In this document: positions 21,951-28,963 of the stretch, piece after piece | Layout: each line of letters begins with the position of its first letter | How positions within the stretch are numbered: the stretch's first letter is position 1 | DNA from: Actinomycetes bacterium | GTDB taxonomy: Bacteria; Actinomycetota; CADDZG01; JAHWKV01 | DNA length: 40,178 nt | Assembly: GCA_029263035.1 (NCBI GenBank) | Contig: JAJCYF010000238.1 | Span: 1-40,178, forward strand | Reading direction: 5' to 3' | The notes under the pieces: model-generated | What the model was told of the DNA's origin: nothing | The model's input: the letters and a program-made list of their open reading frames with translations, nothing else | Database searches by the model: none | Position numbers and translations under genes: made by a program

Positions 21951-22860
21951 GGTGCTCTTCGAACCAGTCGAGAAGCTCCTGGTAGACCTCGGTTGCGGCC
22001 TCGGGGTTGTAGCGTTCCCCGGTGTCGTTGAAGAAAGCGTGGTCGGCGCCCTCGTAGACCAGGAACTTGTTCTCCAGCCCGGCGTCGTTCACCGCCTGCT
22101 CGGCGGCCTCCCGCGTGGCGTTCACCCGGGTGTCGTTGCCTCCATAGACGGCCAGGACCGCGGCGTCCGAGTCCGAGAAGTCCGGGTTGTCGGGCGGCGT
22201 GCCGTAGAAGGGAGCGGCTGCCGCAAGCCTTGGCTCACCGGCGTCGAGGAGGCTCCACACCTGCCCGCCGCCGAAGCAGAAGCCCATGATGGCCGGCTCG
22301 GAATCGGGGTTGCGGCTCTCCAGCTCGTCCAGGCCGGCCCGCATGTCGGCAATGAACCGCTCCCGGGAGGCCGCTCCGAGGGCGGCCATTGCGGCGGCAT
22401 CGTCGTTGAGCGCAGCCGTGCCCCCCTCCTCGGAGAGCAGATCGATCGCCAGGGCGGAGTATCCGTCACGCGCCAGACGTCCGGCAAGGCTTTTGAAGTG
22501 GTCCTTGAGGCCGCGGTTCTCATGGATGACCAGCACCGCTCCTTTCGGATCCTCGGCCGCGGCGTAGGCGCCGAAGATGTCGCCGTTGGGTCCCGAAAAT
22601 GTGATGTCCTCGGTGGGAAGTGCCCCGGCGTTCGGGTCGGACGCCGTCGCGGTGGCCGTAGGCGAGGCGGTACCCGTGGCAGTGGCCTGCGGGCTCTCGG
22701 CCGCATCATTGGCGCAGGCCGCCAGAAGGCTCGAGGCCGCCATGGCTCCCACGCCCATCATGCCCAGCCGCCTGAGCGCCTCCCGCCGGCTGATCAGGCC
22801 GTCGGCGTAGTCGATCCCCACCTCTTCAACGAGGTACTTCTCATGCTCCGAAACCTGCAT
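21943..22860 (-). CDS. Exported dienelactone-hydrolase-family protein with Tat-type lipoprotein signal
   Basis: A 305-residue alpha/beta-hydrolase. The ATG at 22860 has GAGGAGG six bases upstream. A long N-terminal region contains the twin-arginine motif SRREALRRLGMMG, then a hydrophobic stretch ending in a lipobox (SLLAAC). A Thr/Ala/Ser/Pro linker follows. The catalytic domain shows the triad of the family: Cys in MGFCFGGGQVW, Asp in VYGGNDTRVN and His in GADHAFFND. The Cys nucleophile is the mark of dienelactone hydrolases as opposed to serine esterases. ENRGLKDHFKSLAGRLARDGY is also typical (seen as IHENRGLKDHFK). It may cleave cyclic esters outside the membrane. The natural substrate is unknown. 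Confidence 0.9.
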   Translation of the reverse strand: MQVSEHEKYLVEEVGIDYADGLISRREALRRLGMMGVGAMAASSLLAACANDAAESPQATATGTASPTATATASDPNAGALPTEDITFSGPNGDIFGAYAAAEDPKGAVLVIHENRGLKDHFKSLAGRLARDGYSALAIDLLSEEGGTAALNDDAAAMAALGAASRERFIADMRAGLDELESRNPDSEPAIMGFCFGGGQVWSLLDAGEPRLAAAAPFYGTPPDNPDFSDSDAAVLAVYGGNDTRVNATREAAEQAVNDAGLENKFLVYEGADHAFFNDTGERYNPEAATEVYQELLDWFEEHLG

Positions 22861-22980
22861 CCGCCGCCTCCTCGTTCCGGGGCCCATGGCGGCGAGCCGC
22901 CACTTTGGGCCGGTTTCCGCCTACCCTTACACCCGTACCTGAAAACTTCCTTAGCAGGCGGCGGAAAAGGAGAAAAGAGT

Positions 22981-23247
22981 TTGACCGAGGCGGGTCCGCC
23001 CCAGGACGAGTCCGAGCAGGTCCCCTCCCGCACTGTTAAACGGGTCCGGGTGCTGAAGAAGGAGCCCAAAACCGGCGCCGAAGTCTCCAGGTACGATTTG
23101 TCGGCCCGGCCGCCCAAGGCCCGAACGCGCAAGAACCGTTCGCTGGGTCAGCTGTACGAGGAGGCCGAGAGGTTGGGCATTCACGGCCGTTCGGATATGA
23201 ACAAACAGGAGTTGCAGCGGGAGGTCGACCGCAAGAAGCGCCAGTAG
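22981..23247 (+). CDS. Small basic protein with Rho N-terminal-like domain
   Basis: An 88-residue, very basic protein. The first half is a charged, probably disordered segment (TVKRVRVLKKEPKTGAEVSR). The last 38 residues match the Rho-N/SAP-like helical fold: RSLGQLYEEAERLGIHGRSD followed by MNKQELQREVDRKK. In transcription factor Rho this fold precedes the RNA-binding domain; in stand-alone proteins it is thought to bind nucleic acid. The TTG at 22981 is chosen because GGAGAAAAG precedes it. The frame stays open far upstream, but that part is antisense to the hydrolase gene. Function is unknown; nucleic-acid binding is an inference from the fold. Confidence 0.75.
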   Translation: MTEAGPPQDESEQVPSRTVKRVRVLKKEPKTGAEVSRYDLSARPPKARTRKNRSLGQLYEEAERLGIHGRSDMNKQELQREVDRKKRQ

Positions 23248-23258
23248 GCCGGTGGGCC

Positions 23259-23582
23259 TCAGGGACCGGCGGTCTCGCGCTCAACCCACTCCAGGTAGTC
23301 CTCGCTGCCCACAGAGATCTCCAGCGCCACGATCTCCGGAGTTTCGTAGGCATGCTTCCTCTTGATGAACGCCTCCAGGGCCGGGTAGCGGGCGGAGGTC
23401 GTCTTCATCACACACATCCATTCATCGGCGACCTCGATCTGCTGCTTCCAACGGTAGGTGCTCTGGATGGGCATGACCTGGACGCACGCCGCCAGCCGGG
23501 CCTCGACGACTGCCCGGGCCAGCTCCCGGGCTTCGTCCCGGGACTCGGTGGTGGTGGTCACCTGCAGAAACGACGTGCTCAA
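23259..23582 (-). CDS. cutA: Divalent-cation tolerance protein CutA
   Basis: A 107-residue protein of the CutA1 family, a trimeric PII-like fold of uncertain role in metal tolerance. Family segments are LQVTTTTESRDEARELARAV, ARLAACVQVMPIQSTYRW, DEWMCVMKTTSARYPALEAF, IKRKHAYETPEIVALEI and the C-terminal YLEWVERE. The start is not certain. I prefer the TTG at 23582 because GGAG lies five bases upstream and the resulting length equals that of known CutA proteins. GTG at 23588 and TTG at 23609 are alternatives. The family assignment is firm. Confidence 0.9.
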   Translation of the reverse strand: MSTSFLQVTTTTESRDEARELARAVVEARLAACVQVMPIQSTYRWKQQIEVADEWMCVMKTTSARYPALEAFIKRKHAYETPEIVALEISVGSEDYLEWVERETAGP

Positions 23583-23691
23583 CCTCACTCCAATCGCTAA
23601 AGGCTGCAAGGAACTCTAACGAGCCGGCGTGATTGCTCTTGGCGTGATCGGGCAATAACCCCTCCTAATCACAAAAAGGAAGGACTTCCTG

Positions 23692-24066
23692 ATGAACGAA
23701 TCCATCGCGCGCAAGCTGCTAGAAGCAGAACGTAGCCGGCTTGAAGAACTCAAGAAGACCGCCGAGCTGGAATCTCTGGACGAGCTGCAGACCGAGGTTT
23801 ACCAGGAGCTGTCGTCGGTCGACCAGCACACCGGCGACCTGGGCACGGCAACCTTTGAGCGGGAGAAGGCGGACTCGATCAGGATTTCGGTCGAGGCGCA
23901 GTTGGCCGACGTAAACCATGCCCTTGCCCGGCTGGATGCGGGAAGCTACGGGACCTGCGACATGTGCGGCAAGAAGATCCCCTCCGAGCGCCTCAAGGCC
24001 CGGCCGGCGGCTCGATTCTGCATCGACGACCAGGCGAAGGTGGAGCGGCAGGTCGCAGCTAGTTAG
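23692..24066 (+). CDS. DksA/TraR-family zinc-finger protein with an Asp in place of the fourth Cys
   Basis: A 124-residue protein of the DksA/TraR family, which binds in the secondary channel of RNA polymerase and tunes initiation. The N-terminal two thirds form the coiled coil (ARKLLEAERSRLEELKKTAE to EAQLADVNHALARLDAGSYG). The zinc finger begins with CDMCGKKIPSERLKARPAARF, giving Cys89 and Cys92, then CIDDQ. Cys110 is the third ligand. The usual fourth ligand of the C-I-D-C motif is Asp113 here. The finger may bind zinc less tightly or use Asp. AAGGAAGG precedes the ATG. Its end overlaps the convergent lipoprotein gene by eight bases. Confidence 0.88.
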   Translation: MNESIARKLLEAERSRLEELKKTAELESLDELQTEVYQELSSVDQHTGDLGTATFEREKADSIRISVEAQLADVNHALARLDAGSYGTCDMCGKKIPSERLKARPAARFCIDDQAKVERQVAAS

Positions 24067-25156
24067 GCTCGAACTCGGCCACATAGATCTCCGTCTCGAA
24101 GTCCGGCTCCCCCCGGTACCAGTTGAACGCCAGAGCCCTGCCGTCCCCGGTGAAGAAGGGCCGGTCGTACTGGTCCCCGGTGACGATGTTCGTGAGCATC
24201 CGGTCCTGAATGCTCACGACACTCAGCTCCACCTGGCCGGTTTCCACCGAATATCGCTTAAAGGCCAGCGCCCGGCCGTCCGGTGAGATTTCCAGCCCGG
24301 AGAACTCCAGGCCCTCCTTCTCGGGTACCAGCTCGGCGGCGCGGGTGTCGCCCTGCCCTGCCAGCTCCAGGTTGCGGCCGAAGACCACAACCCGGCGCCG
24401 ATCCGGGGTGATCTGGAAGCCCTGTCCCTGGAAGTTCGCCTCGATCACCCCATCGGCGTCCCGAAACGAGACCACCAGGTTGGTGGCGATCACGTACTGG
24501 CCGTTCTGCAACTGGCCGACGTTGAATACCCCGGTGCCCTGCTCGGCATCGAACAGCCTGGTCAACCTTCCCGTCTCCGGATCGATGGAGACAATCTGCG
24601 CCGGGTCGCCGTCGGGGGCATCGATGTGCTGGATTGCCGCGAGAAGCGCCCCGCCCTCCCGGTCCCAGTTGACCGTTGACGGGTTGAGCAGGAATCCTTC
24701 GGGAATCTGCGGGGTGACCTGCACCAGTTCCGACAGCTCCCCGCCCTCCGACTCCCGGGCGACGACCATTTCGGTGAAGAAGGACTCACAGGCGGCCACG
24801 ACCGCGACGCGATTTCCGGAACCCCCCCGGACCAGCCGGCCGCGCAGGGGGCCGGTACCGTTACCCACGAGCGTTCGCTCTCCTCCGTCCAGCGGGAGTC
24901 GGAACATCACCGATTGCGGCTGGCCCTCACATCCGGGCTGGGGGAAGGCGGGGTCGGGTTCTTCGACGTACAGGGCCGTGCCATCCGGCGTGGCGCCGTC
25001 GATCAATCCGGTGCCGAGCTTTTCCGGGGTGGAGAACACGTGGATGTTGGCGGCGGGGCTCGGGGTGGCGTCCGGTTCGAACCCGACCTCCGGCCTGCAG
25101 GCGGCAAGCGCGAGAAGCGCCGCGACCAGGATCCGGACCCGCCTGTGTGTCTTCAC
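24059..25156 (-). CDS. Predicted beta-propeller lipoprotein (TolB-like)
   Basis: A 365-residue predicted lipoprotein with signal MKTHRRVRILVAALLALAAC (lipobox Cys at residue 20). After a Pro/Ser linker the protein is built from repeated beta segments: DGATPDGTALYVEEPD, LEISPDGRALAFKRYS and FFTGDGRALAFNWYRGEPDF. The SPDGRALAF-type pattern is typical of WD40/TolB-like propellers. No enzyme motif is seen. It probably binds a ligand or protein at the cell surface. The GTG at 25156 lies seven bases after TAGACT and has no ribosome site, so a leaderless message is likely. It converges on the DksA-like gene. Confidence 0.78.
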   Translation of the reverse strand: MKTHRRVRILVAALLALAACRPEVGFEPDATPSPAANIHVFSTPEKLGTGLIDGATPDGTALYVEEPDPAFPQPGCEGQPQSVMFRLPLDGGERTLVGNGTGPLRGRLVRGGSGNRVAVVAACESFFTEMVVARESEGGELSELVQVTPQIPEGFLLNPSTVNWDREGGALLAAIQHIDAPDGDPAQIVSIDPETGRLTRLFDAEQGTGVFNVGQLQNGQYVIATNLVVSFRDADGVIEANFQGQGFQITPDRRRVVVFGRNLELAGQGDTRAAELVPEKEGLEFSGLEISPDGRALAFKRYSVETGQVELSVVSIQDRMLTNIVTGDQYDRPFFTGDGRALAFNWYRGEPDFETEIYVAEFEPN

Positions 25157-25163
25157 TGTTTCG

Positions 25164-25169
25164 AGTCTA
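25164..25169 (-). promoter_or_regulatory. Candidate -10 hexamer of the propeller lipoprotein gene (leaderless)
   Basis: TAGACT on the minus strand, seven bases before the GTG at 25156. No -35 consensus is visible. Confidence 0.35.
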
Positions 25170-25252
25170 ACCAGCCAGAAGAGGATTCCGGCGGGCTGTG
25201 CAGGCCCCGACGACGGCTAAACTTTCTGCAGGTGAAAGCGGAGGTTGGAAGG

Positions 25253-25684
25253 ATGAACCGCACCGCGTACAACACGATCTCCAGAGTCGTCACTGCGCTG
25301 CACGTCGGGGTCTACCGGGCGACAGGGGGCCGGGTGGCCGGCCGTACGGGCCTCCCGGTGCTCTTGCTGACGACGACCGGCCGCAGGACCGGGCGCCGGC
25401 GGACCAAGCCGCTCGGCTACGTGATGGAAGGTGACGAATACCTTCTGGCCGCCTCCAATGCGGGCAACGACTTTTTCCCGTCCTGGTGGCTGAACCTGAA
25501 GGCCAACCCGGCGGCGGAGGTGCAGGTCGGGGCCCGGAGGATGCGCGTGAGCGCCCGCAAGGCGTCGCACGACGAGCGGGAGAGGATGTGGCCCCGGTTT
25601 GTCGAGGAGTTCAAGGGTTATGCCGGCTACGAGGCGAAGACCGCCCGGGAGATCCCGGTGGTGATCCTGACTCCGCAGCTTTAG
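25253..25684 (+). CDS. Deazaflavin (F420)-dependent nitroreductase-family protein (Ddn-like)
   Basis: A 143-residue protein of the Ddn/DUF385 family of the FDOR superfamily. Members reduce quinones or nitro compounds with F420H2. Landmarks are GGRVAGRTGLPVLLLTTTGRRTGRRR, seen in parts as LLLTTTGRRTGRRRTKPL, then YLLAASNAGNDFFPSWWLNL and the strand NPAAEVQVG. The segment TTTGRRTG-x2-R and the NAG-x5-P-x-WW-x-N block are characteristic. The N-terminal helix may associate with the membrane. Strong purine-rich ribosome sites (GGAGG and AAGG) precede the ATG at 25253. The stop overlaps that of the next, convergent gene by four bases. Confidence 0.9.
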   Translation: MNRTAYNTISRVVTALHVGVYRATGGRVAGRTGLPVLLLTTTGRRTGRRRTKPLGYVMEGDEYLLAASNAGNDFFPSWWLNLKANPAAEVQVGARRMRVSARKASHDERERMWPRFVEEFKGYAGYEAKTAREIPVVILTPQL

Positions 25685-26067
25685 GGGGCGATCACCTTCT
25701 CCGGCTGAATCCTCATGATCAAGCGCTCCTCACCGGGCTGGCGGAAGGGGTAGGTGTCCTGACCCAGGTACTTCTTGGCCAGCGCATCGATGTGCTCGTC
25801 CGCTCCCTCGGTGGTCATGCCGACGACCTTGCCCTTGACGCTCAGCATGCTGTACGGGTTCCCCTGCTCGACCACCTCAACCGAGACCCGGGGGTCGCGC
25901 TCCACGTTGCGAACCTTCTGCCGGCCCTTGGCGGTGTTGATGATGATGTGCTCGTCATCGACATCGATCCAGACCGGCGTTACCTGCGGCGAGCCGTCGG
26001 GCTCGAGGGTGGCCAGGTGGCCGAAGTTGGCCTTGCGAAAGAACTGCTTCTGCTCGTCGCTTAACAC
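25681..26067 (-). CDS. PPOX-class F420-dependent protein
   Basis: A 128-residue split-barrel protein of the PPOX/FDOR-B type. The N-terminus MLSDEQKQFFRKANFGHLAT and the block DGSPQVTPVWIDVDDEHI are standard. KGRQKVRNVERDPRVSVEV contains the phosphate-contacting K-x-R-N segment. The C-terminus includes RLIMRIQPEKV. These proteins bind F420 or related cofactors and reduce a range of small molecules. The GTG at 26067 is decided by AAGGAGG six bases upstream; longer frames reach across the divergent promoter. It is the second F420-type gene in a row, in convergent orientation to the first. Confidence 0.9.
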   Translation of the reverse strand: MLSDEQKQFFRKANFGHLATLEPDGSPQVTPVWIDVDDEHIIINTAKGRQKVRNVERDPRVSVEVVEQGNPYSMLSVKGKVVGMTTEGADEHIDALAKKYLGQDTYPFRQPGEERLIMRIQPEKVIAP

Positions 26068-26126
26068 CGGAATCCTCCTTGTGTTCGCCGGACCTCTACT
26101 ACCCAAGATTACGCATGGCTGGCGCC

Positions 26127-26132
26127 TATATT
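26127..26132 (+). promoter_or_regulatory. Candidate -10 hexamer of the AlkD-like gene (leaderless)
   Basis: TATATT, six bases before the ATG at 26139. It lies between two alternative ATG codons (26115 and 26139) and favours the second. Confidence 0.42.
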
Positions 26133-26138
26133 GGCACC

Positions 26139-26828
26139 ATGGATCACAAAGAGGTGATGGGTGAGCTCCGGGCGATGGCGAACCCGTCCAATCTGCCCGG
26201 CCAGGCGCGCTTTGGCATCGACATCTCAAACTCTCTCGGCATATCTATGACCGCGCTCAGGCCGCTCGCCCGCCGGATCGGAAAGGATCACGATCTGGCC
26301 CTGGCGCTGTGGAGAACCGGGGTTCGAGAGGCCCGGATCCTGGCCTCGCTCATCGACGACCCCGAGCAGGTAACCCTCGAGCAGATGGATGCCTGGGCGG
26401 CCGGGTTCACCTCCTGGGAGGTGGTCGACGCCTGCTGCTGCAACCTGTTCGACCGGACCGAGCACCGCTACGTCAAGGCGGCCGAGTGGGCGGGGGCGGA
26501 GCCCGAGTTCACCAAGCGTGCGGCGTTCAGCCTGATGGCGGGAATCGCGGTACACGACCGCGGGGCGGCGGACGAGCAGCTGCTGGCGCTTCTTCCGCTC
26601 ATACAGCGGGAGGCGTGCGACCCCCGCAACTTTGTGCGCAAGGCGGTGAACTGGGCCTTGCGGCAGATAGGCAAGCGCAATTCCGGTCTCAACCTGGCGG
26701 CGATTTCGACCGCGGAACTGATCGCAGGGATGGATTGCAGGGGAGCGGGGTGGGTGGCTTCGGATGCGCTTCGGGAGCTGCGGAGCCCGCAGGTTCAGCA
26801 GCGGCTATCGCTCAAGGCCGAAGGTTAG
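26139..26828 (+). CDS. DNA alkylation repair protein, AlkD-like HEAT-repeat fold
   Basis: A 229-residue helical protein of the AlkD family, DNA glycosylases that remove alkylated purines without base flipping. Family features are the N-terminal MDHKEVMGELRAMANPSN, then GISMTALRPLARRIGKDHDL, ALWRTGVREARILASLIDDP, FTSWEVVDACCCNLFDRT and FVRKAVNWALRQIGKRN. The W-x3-ReAr, SWD/SWE and VRKAxNWALRQIGKR motifs are the hallmark. The run of three cysteines is a notable local feature. I place the start at 26139 because a TATATT box ends six bases upstream; 26115 would add eight residues. Whether this branch is an active glycosylase is not known. Confidence 0.88.
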   Translation: MDHKEVMGELRAMANPSNLPGQARFGIDISNSLGISMTALRPLARRIGKDHDLALALWRTGVREARILASLIDDPEQVTLEQMDAWAAGFTSWEVVDACCCNLFDRTEHRYVKAAEWAGAEPEFTKRAAFSLMAGIAVHDRGAADEQLLALLPLIQREACDPRNFVRKAVNWALRQIGKRNSGLNLAAISTAELIAGMDCRGAGWVASDALRELRSPQVQQRLSLKAEG

Positions 26829-26842
26829 GGGTTTGCCTCAGC

Positions 26843-26872
26843 TTGCCCGCGATGCGGGCGCCCTGCTAGGTT
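26843..26872 (+). promoter_or_regulatory. Candidate promoter of the RpfB-like/rsmA/ispE operon, with overlapping hairpin
   Basis: TTGCCC (26843-26848) and TAGGTT (26867-26872) are separated by 18 bases. The second box ends seven bases before the TTG start at 26880. A perfect GCCCGC/GCGGGC inverted repeat (26845-26859) lies on the first box and spacer and could be an operator. Confidence 0.4.
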
Positions 26873-26879
26873 CAGGTTC

Positions 26880-28130
26880 TTGGCAAGCAGAGCAACCGCT
26901 TCCCCGGCCCCGCGCGCTACCGGACTAACCCGGCCCGGCGATTGGGATTTCGCGCCCGAAATCCCGGAATACCCCCGCCGTGAGCTGCAGTCCGATGCCC
27001 AGATCATCGATCTGGTTTCGCTGCAGTACACCACGGAACCTGTCAAAAACAGTGCATTTCGCGGCATTATTCGTGTGGCCGTGGCCTTGAGCCTCGCCGC
27101 CGGCTGCTCGCTGTACCTCCAGGCGCAGAAAACGGTCACCGTTGCCGACCGGGGGACCGAACGCAGCATCGAAACCTTCGCCCCGACGGTCGGCCAGGCG
27201 TTGAGCCGGGCCGGTGTTACCCTCGGCCCATCGGACCGGACCCTGCCCGCCCGGGACGTGCCGCTCGCCGCCGACGACAAGATCGAGGTAATGCGAGCCC
27301 GGGATGTCGTTGTGGTAATCAACGGCGAACGCAAGACCGAACTGGTAACCGGCCGCACGGTCGATGAGGTCCTCAAAGAGCTTTCGGTGGTTTCCCGGGG
27401 GGCGCTGATCGCCCCGGCGCCCAGCACCCCGGTCGACGCCGGCGACGAGATCGTCGTCGCCCAGTCCGTGGGAGCGACGGTGGTTTACGACGGAAACACC
27501 CAGGCGGTGCGTACCAACGTCCTCACCGCCGGGGGCCTGCTGCGCCAGTTGGGCGTGGTCCTGGGGCCCTTCGACCGGGTCGAGCCCAGCATTGTCGCCT
27601 ATCCGTCGGAGGGGTCGACCATCAGGGTGGTCCGGGTCAACCAGGCGATCGAGAAGCTGCACTCCAAGATCGGCTTCAGCCGCCAGACCGAGCAGTCCAG
27701 CAAGCTGGAGATGGGAGTCCGCAAGGTCTCCAAGCCGGGAGTTGAGGGAATCCGGGAGAACTCCTACCGGATCCTCTACGAGGACGGGAAGGTCAAGTCC
27801 CGGACCTTCCTCGGCGCCAAAACCCTGCGGGAGTCGTCGGCCGAGATCACCCTGGTCGGGACCCAGCGTCCGAGCCTCGGGGCCGCCAGCCAGAGCCAGA
27901 CCGGCAAGGCCTCCTGGTACCACATGCCGGGCCTCATGGCGGCGCACCGCACCCTGCCCTTCGGGACGGTCGTGCGGGTGACCAACGTGGCGAACGGCAA
28001 ACAGGTCACCGTGACCATCCGGGACCGGGGCCCCTACATCGACGGGCGGATCATCGACCTTTCGGACACCGCCTTCGAGCAGCTTTCGCCCACCTCCCGG
28101 GGGGTGCTGAACGTAAAGGTCGAGTGGTAG
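26880..28130 (+). CDS. RpfB-like surface protein: three DUF348 repeats, G5 domain and RlpA-type barrel
   Basis: A 416-residue exported protein. A polar N-terminus is followed by one hydrophobic segment (IIRVAVALSLAAGCSLYLQA) as anchor or signal. Three ubiquitin-like DUF348 repeats begin at KTVTVADRGTERSIETF, VVVVINGERKTELVTG and ATVVYDGNTQAVRTN. A G5 domain follows (SKLEMGVRKVSKPGVEGIRE to SRTFLGAKTLRES). The C-terminal domain is an RlpA/3D-type double-psi barrel: GKASWYHMPGLMAAHRTLPF, GTVVRVTNVANGKQVTVTI and DRGPYIDGRIIDLSDTAFE, with conserved Asp residues. The gene has the rpfB position next to rsmA and ispE, but the Rpf lysozyme-like domain is absent. It probably acts on or binds peptidoglycan. 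It overlaps rsmA by seven bases. Confidence 0.88.
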   Translation: MASRATASPAPRATGLTRPGDWDFAPEIPEYPRRELQSDAQIIDLVSLQYTTEPVKNSAFRGIIRVAVALSLAAGCSLYLQAQKTVTVADRGTERSIETFAPTVGQALSRAGVTLGPSDRTLPARDVPLAADDKIEVMRARDVVVVINGERKTELVTGRTVDEVLKELSVVSRGALIAPAPSTPVDAGDEIVVAQSVGATVVYDGNTQAVRTNVLTAGGLLRQLGVVLGPFDRVEPSIVAYPSEGSTIRVVRVNQAIEKLHSKIGFSRQTEQSSKLEMGVRKVSKPGVEGIRENSYRILYEDGKVKSRTFLGAKTLRESSAEITLVGTQRPSLGAASQSQTGKASWYHMPGLMAAHRTLPFGTVVRVTNVANGKQVTVTIRDRGPYIDGRIIDLSDTAFEQLSPTSRGVLNVKVEW

Positions 28131-28963
28131 GCCGCAGGCTACTCAGCCCGGCAGACATCGGAGAGCTTGCCCGGCGGTACCAGATCGTTCCCACCAAGGC
28201 GCTCGGCCAGAACTTCGTAATCGACCAGAACACCATCCGCCGCATCGTCCGCCTGGCGGAGATCGCTCCCGGCGACCGGATCATCGAGGTGGGCGCCGGT
28301 GTCGGCACCCTCACCCTGGGTCTGGCGGAGGCGGCCCGGCAGGTGACCGCCATTGAGCTGGATCGCAAGCTCATCCCCGCCCTGAACGAGGTGCTGCAGG
28401 GCACCGACAACGTTGAGGTGGTGGTGGGTGATGCCATGGACCTGGATTTCGCCACGCTCGTGGCCGGCGGGCCGCACCGGCTGGTGGCCAACCTGCCCTA
28501 CAACATCGCAACGCCGCTGATCGCCGACCTGTTGCAGCAGCGGCCGGAGATAGAGGACTTCGTGGTCATGGTGCAGCGGGAGGCGGGAGAGCGCTTTGTG
28601 GCGGCCCCCGGCTCCAAGGCATACGGCGCGGTCAGCCTGCTGGTGGCCTACCATGCTCAGGCGCGCCTGCTGGGCAAGGTGCCGGCCTCGGTGTTCTGGC
28701 CGGTGCCCAAGGTCGAGTCCCTTCTGGTTCGCCTCACCCGGATCCAGCCGCCGGCCGACCTGGAAGGACCGGAGTTGATGCGGGTGGTCCGGGCGGCCTT
28801 CAGCCAGAGACGGAAGACGATTCGGAATACTCTGGCATCCGGGCTCGAGATGCAGGTGGGCGAGGTTGAGGCGGCCCTCGCCCGGGCGGGTATCGACCCG
28901 GGGCTACGGGCGGAAGCCCTGGGGCTTCCACAGTTCGCCCGATTGGTGAGGGAGTTGCGGTGA
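28124..28963 (+). CDS. rsmA: 16S rRNA (A1518/A1519) dimethyltransferase RsmA (KsgA)
   Basis: A 279-residue SAM-dependent enzyme that dimethylates two adjacent adenosines near the 3' end of 16S rRNA during small-subunit maturation. The N-terminal KALGQNFVIDQNTIRRIV is the family signature. The SAM site is IIEVGAGVGTLTLGL with the acidic IELDR. The catalytic motif IV is LVANLPYNIATPL (NLPY). FVVMVQREAGERFVAAPGSK and VPASVFWPVPKVES are also diagnostic. The C-terminal helical domain is complete. GTG at 28124 overlaps the preceding gene, and the TGA overlaps the ispE start (GTGA), so the three genes are translationally coupled. Confidence 0.97.
   Translation: MVGRRLLSPADIGELARRYQIVPTKALGQNFVIDQNTIRRIVRLAEIAPGDRIIEVGAGVGTLTLGLAEAARQVTAIELDRKLIPALNEVLQGTDNVEVVVGDAMDLDFATLVAGGPHRLVANLPYNIATPLIADLLQQRPEIEDFVVMVQREAGERFVAAPGSKAYGAVSLLVAYHAQARLLGKVPASVFWPVPKVESLLVRLTRIQPPADLEGPELMRVVRAAFSQRRKTIRNTLASGLEMQVGEVEAALARAGIDPGLRAEALGLPQFARLVRELR

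Noticed and set aside
21952..22980. The upstream extension of the Rho-N-like gene, open for over 1 kb.
   Set aside because: It is antisense to the dienelactone hydrolase gene; the TTG at 22981 with its ribosome site gives a complete small protein.
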